DNA of 64,000 nt. It comes from Coptis chinensis. Its lineage: Eukaryota > Streptophyta > Magnoliopsida > Ranunculales > Ranunculaceae. Numbering within the stretch: position 1 is the first letter of the stretch; the number at the start of each line of letters is the position of its first letter. The stretch spans positions 85,461,501-85,525,500 of the forward strand of contig CM027381.1 of NCBI GenBank assembly GCA_015680905.1, in the 5' to 3' direction. Shown here in pieces: positions 56,511-64,000 of the stretch. The notes beneath the pieces are model-generated. The model made no database searches. It was not told where the DNA came from and was given only the letters and a program-made list of their open reading frames with translations. The translations under genes were made by a program, and so were the position numbers.

Positions 56511-59500
56511 TGTCACGCCCCGAGACCCAACACACATCCCGAGGATGTGGAATGAATCTCGAGGCGGTCGCTATCCCGATTCTATCGAAATTTCGGCAGA
56601 GTTTCCTTTGTTTAATCGACATTCGTAAACCCTAAAACCTGTCATAAAACCTGTCATAACCCCTGAACATCTCATAATTCATTCTTCCAACCATATATAT
56701 ATATATATCCAACAACCATATATACTACTCTTAACTTTAAATACTACAGGGATATGACAATATCTACAAAACAAGGAGAACTGTTGCCAAATACGATTAT
56801 TACATCAAAATGACCTAGCTCTCTCTATATATACAACAAAAGAAACTAGTCTCTCTCTATACAACCAAAAGTATGAACTTGACTCTGTCCTCGTCAAGCA
56901 TAAGGAAATCCTCCCAAATCACCATAACCGTCATCACTAGGGTTAGGGAAAACCTCTTCCGCAACTGGCTCGTCTGAAATGTTAAGTAGGATGAACAAAC
57001 AACTATGCCTAGTAGAAACACACATAGCCAATAAATAGTTACTTATAGAAAACATTTAAAACATGCAGGGTTTCCATAAAAGTATTCAAATATCGTGACT
57101 ATATATATACATCACTAACTAGCAGAAATCATCTCGACATGCTTCATTGATATACAAAATATAGTTTTTCACAATCATCATACAACTATTGTGGCCGCTA
57201 CATCCTATTAGAATAGTGAGGGTACAACTTTCGACTCGATCCCCGCATCTCGGTTTAAGTACTTTCCAGTGTGAACCATGCACCGTTGTTTTCCTGATTT
57301 TACCGGCAGGGAGCTGAAATCGTTGTTGTGTTCGTACACACAAAATCCCCAAAGCTTTTAGGGCTCAGGTGGGCCCTGTGACCACGACCCCCATACGGGC
57401 TATCACCTAACTTACGGTGGTCAACCGTTCGACGATGACTGCAGACCGCCGGGATCCCGACACATCATCCGAGTGGACTAAACTCTCACTCCTCGTCCTA
57501 AACCTCATCGAGGTAGCATGTAACCCCACACAAGCTAATCACCATACAAATGCGTGACACGCATAAACATGGTTATCTAGAAAAGTAGAAAAGGAATTCC
57601 CGGACTACATCCGGTGATGCATCCCTTTAAAGGTGGCCCACCACCTCGAAGGTGTACACCACGGTTGGAATCTAGAAATGAACCGTCGTCTCCGAATGCG
57701 ACAACGGTTCCTTCTTTTTATAGAATTCACAATTCCTTTTCTAAATCCCCGTGATAAGCATAGTAATATCTATATATATACTCAGATTACCGATTGTTTT
57801 CAAATACTCTAGTTTCATATTTAGTTTTTATTTTAAAACTGTTGATTAATAAAGTGAGTTCCCGGATTTCCCACCATCGAGTAAAAACAACCTATGACTC
57901 CCAAACGGGCCAGTCATAGTAAATAACAACCGATGATTTCCAAACGGCGAATCATCGTAAATAATACAACCATCCCGGGAACAATCCAGAACCTCCCACC
58001 TAGTTACAAACACCCGGGTAATCCTCACCCGCATACAAAATCCATCTCTCTATCTCCTTACTGAGACAAGAGACACGAACCCTTCCCAAAACCAATTTTT
58101 GCTCTTTTAACCAAGAAAACAAATCCCCGCTACCCCGATTTTACAAAAACAATTTCACACGAAAGCTATCTATATATATAGTTTATAGCGAGGAAATACA
58201 GTGCAAAACATGAATATCATATATACATGCAGGGTTGATACACAAACTATCTATTTCCAATTTAAACAATTCAAATCATGCATGAAAATAAGCATGCTAT
58301 ATATTGGTATGTAGGTTCCTACCTTAGCAAGCTCCTTCTCCTCAAGCCCACTTAACCAAATCGAGCCCGCTTAACCGAATCAACTCGAATTCACTCCTAT
58401 AACAGCATATACATATACGTCGGTTGTTAGAATTTATCGAACAACGATGAATTCTTAACTAGTGTAAGCCGAGAAGAAATCTCGACGTTAAGAATGGGGT
58501 TTCAGATAAATTTTCATCTAACTACGGATTAACGAGCTCTGAGACCATTTTAAATCACATTACTCGGCCGGTCTCTACGGCTATTTCGGGTCATGGCAGG
58601 CCCTCATATCGATGCCAATCCTATCACATCCCAATTCCAAGTCCAAATTTCAACTACAACCAATCCCACGCCCCTCGATTCATATTAAATCTAACAATAA
58701 TATCGGGGGTGTTCCTTATCCCTCACTCATTACTTATTCAAGTCTTAAACAGTTATAAATCAACATGAATTGCTCGAAATTGAAGTGACTAACCAAAATT
58801 CTTACCAAGTCAGCAACCAAAATCGCTTCTCTAGCTTTCTTCTCTATCGGTTTCACTCTATTCTAGCTTCTCCAACTGCTACTGCCGAAATACCACACAC
58901 CCCATTCAATATTTTCATCAATACATCACAAGTTATCGACATCGAGTTTAAACTATTTGATTGAGGCGAAAATAACTCACCTTTCACTTCGATTTCGCTT
59001 GGTACGCTCGAATTTCAAGGAGATTTCGAATTCTCCCACTTCAGTTTAGTGTTTCTAGGTTTGAGTGTGAAGAATTGAGGGTTGAATCGATGAAACTGGG
59101 GAGAATTTAGGTTTCTCTCTCCTAGGGTTTGAGAGGTGCGAAATTGGGGAAGAAGAAGAAGTTGGGTGCGGGTGCGATTTTGGTTTGGGCCGATTTTTGG
59201 TTTTTTTTTTTTTCCTGTTTCGCGATTTCGTTCTATTTGGGCCGATATATTTAGGCCCAAGCCCAATATATTCCAATTAAGCTCAAGGTCCTAATACTCT
59301 TAACCACTAACTCATTTGACGTCGCGTCTTAATTATTTTTCCGGCCCATCCCGCTAAATTTAATCTTCTATATTCTATCTCACCACAGACTATAACCATA
59401 GCTCACTCATGCGTGTAAGCTGTTAACTCGTGCCAGCTTCGAACGCAGAAAACCGCTAACCGACATTTTTGGTCAAATTTTCGTATAAGATTTGCTTATC

Positions 59501-59642
59501 TAACGGGGCTTAGGAGTCAGAGTTAAGTTTCCTTAAGTTACGTACGTTTGAAATATAAACCCGACGACCAATTTACATAAATGACCCTAGATTTAATATG
59601 AAATTTACAAAAATACCCTTAATAATAATTCAGGACTTTACA
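56511..59642 (-). mobile_element. Solo LTR of a Tekay/Del-type gypsy element, 3.1 kb
   Basis: Bounded by TG and CA: plus-strand start TGTCACGCCCCGAG and end CAGGACTTTACA. A perfect 5-bp target duplication TATAA lies at 56506-56510 and 59643-59647. Read on the minus strand it runs from TGTAAAGTCC to GGGGCGTGACA, the usual direction of these long LTRs. There is no internal region, primer-binding site or second LTR, so it is a solo LTR left by LTR-LTR recombination. The clean target duplication suggests it is younger than the fragment at 31681-35260. A fossil with no coding capacity. Confidence 0.78.
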
Positions 59643-60004
59643 TATAACTTCTCTTTCATTTCCATTACATTGAAAATCGTATATGATTAATAAGAAATTA
59701 TGTGTGATCAAACATTGAATTGAATTAGACGGTTGGTATTATAGTTTATAATACAATTTTTTTTCTCAAGAGGTTTTTTTTTTTTTTTTTTTTATGTTAT
59801 GTTGTTTAAACGGATGGTATTCCTGTGAAGAGCTCTTTCTTTGAATGATAAGAAAAAAGGTTTAGTCTTTGCATTTGAGAATCCGACAATTTCAGGAGTG
59901 TTATGGTATATATAGTTTTTCAATTTAAAATTGTTTTTTTTTTTTTTTTTTTTATTCATAGTGGAATCTTACTTTTGGATCAAGTAGTTTCATATTCCAT
60001 CAGA

Positions 60005-60437
60005 TTTTTCTAGCATTATTATGTAGATTTAATATTGTTTCCCCCTTTCAATGGATTTTTGGTGGTCTTTGGTGTTGTCCAAGTTCGTCAGTGTTTGCCA
60101 CCTTCCAGTGGCATGACACTACCTTTTCTTGATAGCGTCATGTGATTTATATATTTAATAATTTTTGTTTTTGGGTTTTCTATCTTTTCACGGACAAAAC
60201 CATGTTAGGGATTCTTTTATATTTTTCTAGCATTATTATGTAGATTTAATATTGTTTCCCCCTTTTAATGGATTTTTAGTGGTCTTTGGTGTTGTCCAAG
60301 TCCGTCAGTGTTTGTCGCCTTCCAGTGGCTTGGCACTGCCTTTGTGTGATAACATCATTTGATTTAATTTATATATTTAATAATTTTTGTTTTTGGGTTT
60401 TCTATCTTTTCACGGACAAAACCATGTTAGGGATTCA
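60005..60437. repeat. 217-bp tandem duplication
   Basis: Copies 60005-60221 and 60222-60437 both start TTTTTCTAGCATTATTATG and end CATGTTAGGGATTC. They share GGTCTTTGGTGTTGTCCAAG and CACGGACAAAACC. Differences are few, so the duplication is fairly recent. Confidence 0.9.
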
Positions 60438-63400
60438 TTTCTATTTTGATTATTGTTAGATAATTTCTTTCGTATGTATTATATAATAACTATTGTTTCT
60501 TGTATCGAGATGATTGGTTGAGTATTGGGGTTCTTATAAATTTCAATATACAAAGTTATCAATTTAAGCATCAGGTTTCAAGTATGACTTTGAAACCCCT
60601 CATTTATCAATCATGAATATATTTTTTTTTTTCTATTAATTCTTTATTTGAAATATCATATGGATGAGAACTTAGGCTATTATTGGAATGTGGTTGTGCC
60701 CCTTTTGGATATTGGATGGCATGTAAATCTCGAAATTTTGTTGGTTATTTCATCTTTAATTGTTGGTTATACACATTAAACAAATTTTGGTGTTATTAAG
60801 TGCCGTAAGTATGATCAGAATAGGGGATTGTAATATTTTTATTTACTATTTTGGGTTGTAATATAAGCATTGCATATATTATTAGCTTAACGTGGTGAGC
60901 TGCAATATCTTATTGTCGATTATGGTTAGAGAATGGGTGGCTAAACTTTCAACAGGATATTGAAATTTTCAGTGGAAATTTTTAAAATTGTTGTTGTTGG
61001 AAATTCATGGAGAATGGCTACTATTGTCAATGTCAGTTTGAGCTCTAGTGAGGTTATAAACTTTTTGAGTTTAATAGACTGACATAAAAGTATAAAACCT
61101 CTTTGAAAATAATTTCTTGACATCATCTAGCTTTTAACTTTAGAATGTCATCTCAAGCCTTGGTTGGGATATCACCAAATTGACAACATCAATTGAGCAA
61201 TGATTGCGTTGCTAGGCTATGCTAAATCTCCCTCACTTTTTTTTTTTCCTTTATATATTCTGTGAAGAGTTTGCCAAGGATAGATTTGTTTATTGCAAAT
61301 GTGTGTCACTATTAGACGCACTAATTTATATGAAATACGACACGAAGATTTCTTTTCAAGGAATAATTTCTAATCAAATTGGATTTTGAGGCTTTCAACC
61401 TCACGAAGCATGTCTTAATGATTACAACCTTTGAATTCTAGCGGTGATAGATAATTAAACTCTATTAGTAGTCGAGTGTCTTCTTAGTTCAAACTATTGT
61501 TTTTCTTTGTGCTTTTGGTGTTTCGAACTTTCGATATGCAAGGTGCGATGTATCAAGGAAATTGTCTTTTGCAGTTTCATGTTTTCATTTATTCCTTACA
61601 AGCCTATTAAGTCTTACCTAACTATCAAATCGTTTTTTTTTTATCTCTTATCATTCAGATTGAGACGTGATATTTGTTGACCGATTCAAAGTAGTATTTC
61701 ATTACGTTCAAACACATGAAAGGCATTGATCTTGGCATGAAAAGGTGGTTGATAATAAATATATTCATCTCGAGGTGGCTGTTGGTTGTAGAAATGGGTT
61801 GCAAAGATCTTTGGCTTCAGGACCGACTTTATGAATGAACATGAAAGAAGATGCAATAATACATTATGAGGGGGATAACACAAACATGAAACATCTTTAG
61901 GTAGCTGCAATTATTTCTAGAATAGTATCACTTTCGAAATGCAGAAATCAGACGGTGTTAGAAGACAAGAAACTGGAGGCAAGTTTTTTTGCAGAAAGGA
62001 TTATTTATTTATTTGTTTAGAAGGAGCATAAATGAATTCAAAAAAAGCATGTGAATATATAATTTTTTTCTGGCTCTCAAGGGTTGTATGTTTAGCATTG
62101 TAGTTGACACTATGACATTAAGAAGTGGGGGTTGCAGGACATGGTGCTGAAGTCAGGGTCAAGGAGATTAAATGGGAACTACCTGACTAATCAATGTAAA
62201 CAGGGTCATCAAATGACAATCTTGGCATAGCAGGTTTTGGAGTGAAATATAGAGATTGTGACTGCCATACTTTAGGCAATATGTATGAATATTAGTATTA
62301 ACACAAGCTCTGTTGTTGAGTGTTTGGCGATTTTGAAGTGCATCGAGGAGGGCATCATAAAAGGGTTGAGGAGACTATGGGTGGAATAAGACTCTATGGC
62401 TGTTGTGAGGGCATAGTGAAGCCTAAATGGTTAAAGTGTTGAAGATGGTTAAAGTGTTGAAGATGGCTAGAATTCTCTTTTTTGTCAAGTACTTGGCCTA
62501 AAACAAACTTTACGGCTACCACACTTAGCCATCAAAATTATGAGATTACAGTTGGTAAACCCACTTGGCTTACTAGGTGGGAAGTGCCATATACAACATA
62601 CTTGAAATTTGTAAAGCAATTAGAGAGGGTATACAACTCTCTAATTAAAACTTTGTAATTAATTTTTTGTATTTATTTAAAAACAATGCATAGTGTTCGT
62701 ATTTTAAGTACTACTGGTGTAATTGTCTGATTAGTCTTTTTTTTTTTTTTTATACTTATACTTTTTAAATAAGAGAAAAAAAAAATACCCATCTTAAATT
62801 CTCTGCATCTCTTCTCATCACTCTTCATTTCTGTATTGTTTACTATTTTTTCAGGAATTTCATTCCTCAAACCAAACATAGCTTAAAGGAATTTGAATAA
62901 ATTCATCCTGGACTTTTTATTGTTTGATAATGACTTGAGATTTGTTACAATATTTTCACGTTTCTTCCCATTTTATGAGTAGAGTTAATGGAATACAAGA
63001 CTTGCAAATATATTCCATGTCGAAGATTGTATAATATTTTGCTTCAGATTTTGTGATAGTGGCGCAATTGGTGGTTATTGGACAGTGCTTTAATTTGGGA
63101 ATAAAATTAGTATCTGAAATTAGAATGACAATAGAATCATGTGTAAAATTGAACAATAATACGGTATAGAGTCTGGACTGATATTTGTCTCCTATATATT
63201 ATTTAAAAGTTCTTCTTCTTTCTTGAGAGTAAACTTGCATGCTAAAGTACATGAATAAAAATGTGCCAACCACAAGAGCCTAGAGTAATATAATTAAAAA
63301 TTATTCAATTACAAAAGAAACTTCATACTAAAATTGGCGTGTCTTACGAGTATATATTTTTTCCATGAACACTAAACAAATTATATTGAGTGAATTTACT

Positions 63401-63471
63401 GAATTATATTAACTTTCTTCTTCTGACCATAATGTGCATCAAGAAATGTAAAGACAACCCCCACAAAGTTA

Positions 63472-63473
63472 TA

Positions 63474-63547
<74 letters not shown>
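63472..63547. repeat. (AT)n microsatellite
   Basis: About 37 AT units. The sequence after it, starting GGGATCCG, differs sharply from that before, so it may also mark an element boundary. Confidence 0.9.
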
Positions 63548-63550
<3 letters not shown>

Positions 63551-64000
63551 ATCCGTTTACCATGGTTTTTTATACTATGGTTTATAACATGCCCCTTTAC
63601 AAGATAAGTTAAAAAGCTAATATTTCGTGGATATGATCTCCTAACTATAGATAGATTTTCCTCAAAATTTTGGCTAATTTGGAAATCTCTAACTTAATTA
63701 AAAATTGTTGACAACTTTAAAAAAAAATTAACGGCCAAGATTTTTCGATTTTGCAATCATCTTTTGACATTGTTAAACATCATCAAATAAGATCAAATTT
63801 TGTGGAGGTGATATTCAAGGTTTGTTTGACATATCCACAAAAAAAGTAGGTTATAGTTCATCTTGTGGGTGAAGTTGTGGGCCATGGTATATTGATCCCT
63901 CCCCATACATATCCCTCCACAAAAATTTTATCTCATTTGATGGTGTTAAACGATGTCAAAATATGATTGCAAAATTGAATAATATGTGTCGTTAAAAAAA

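Larger units (their letters stand above)
59648..64000. other. Right-hand AT-rich region, no gene recognised
   Basis: About 4.3 kb with many poly(T) runs (for example 59776-59793 and 59936-59953), one tandem duplication, a small CT/AG-poor block with repeated GTTAAAGTGTTGAAGATGG (62429-62467) and an AT microsatellite. Short open frames show no family resemblance. Some stretches near 62130-62400 read like decayed coding sequence but cannot be assigned. Confidence 0.5.

Overview
This is nuclear DNA from a flowering plant, most likely a eudicot. It is AT-rich, its genes have GT-AG introns, it contains a FANTASTIC FOUR-type gene and an FZO-like chloroplast GTPase gene, and more than half of the window is layered plant transposable elements. 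I see no rRNA, tRNA, CRISPR or bacterial-type features.

Layout. 1-18.2 kb is the genic part. It holds a small hAT-type MITE (555-1219), an intronless FAF-domain gene on the minus strand (3452-4408), and an 11-exon minus-strand gene for FZL, the chloroplast dynamin-like GTPase (8952-17869). The FZL gene looks intact and is predicted to encode 934 residues. These two are the only convincing functional host genes.

18.2-43.1 kb is accessory sequence. A 281-bp host segment (18230-18510) recurs as a second copy (29609-29811 plus 36670-36760). Between the copies lie a broken Ty3/gypsy element of Tat-like type (18873-25757), a small CACTA element (26290-26683), and two gene fragments side by side on the minus strand: the 3' part of a RABD2/Rab1 GTPase gene and the middle of a tRNA-binding-domain gene of the Arabidopsis At3g59980 type. 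The second host copy is split by a 5'-truncated L1-type LINE, which is itself split by a long LTR fragment. Further right a PIF/Harbinger transposon (37105-43066) sits inside a related MITE (36822-43111), each flanked by TTA.

43.6-55.3 kb is a cluster of non-autonomous Helitrons. Three lie head-to-tail on the minus strand and abut directly (43638-46108, 46109-49915, 49916-52418). The first and third are near-identical copies. A fourth lies on the plus strand (52476-55303), head-to-head with the third, and carries a decayed exon of the 26S proteasome ATPase gene RPT3. The second carries a well-spliced-looking coiled-coil exon I cannot name.

55.3-64 kb holds a duplicated CT-rich segment, an exon-like piece interrupted by a solo LTR (56511-59642, target duplication TATAA), a 217-bp tandem duplication, and otherwise featureless AT-rich DNA.

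The host genes are not functionally linked to each other. The story of the window is nesting, gene-fragment capture and tandem Helitron insertion downstream of FZL. All similarity calls are from reading the sequence and recalled family knowledge; no searches were run.
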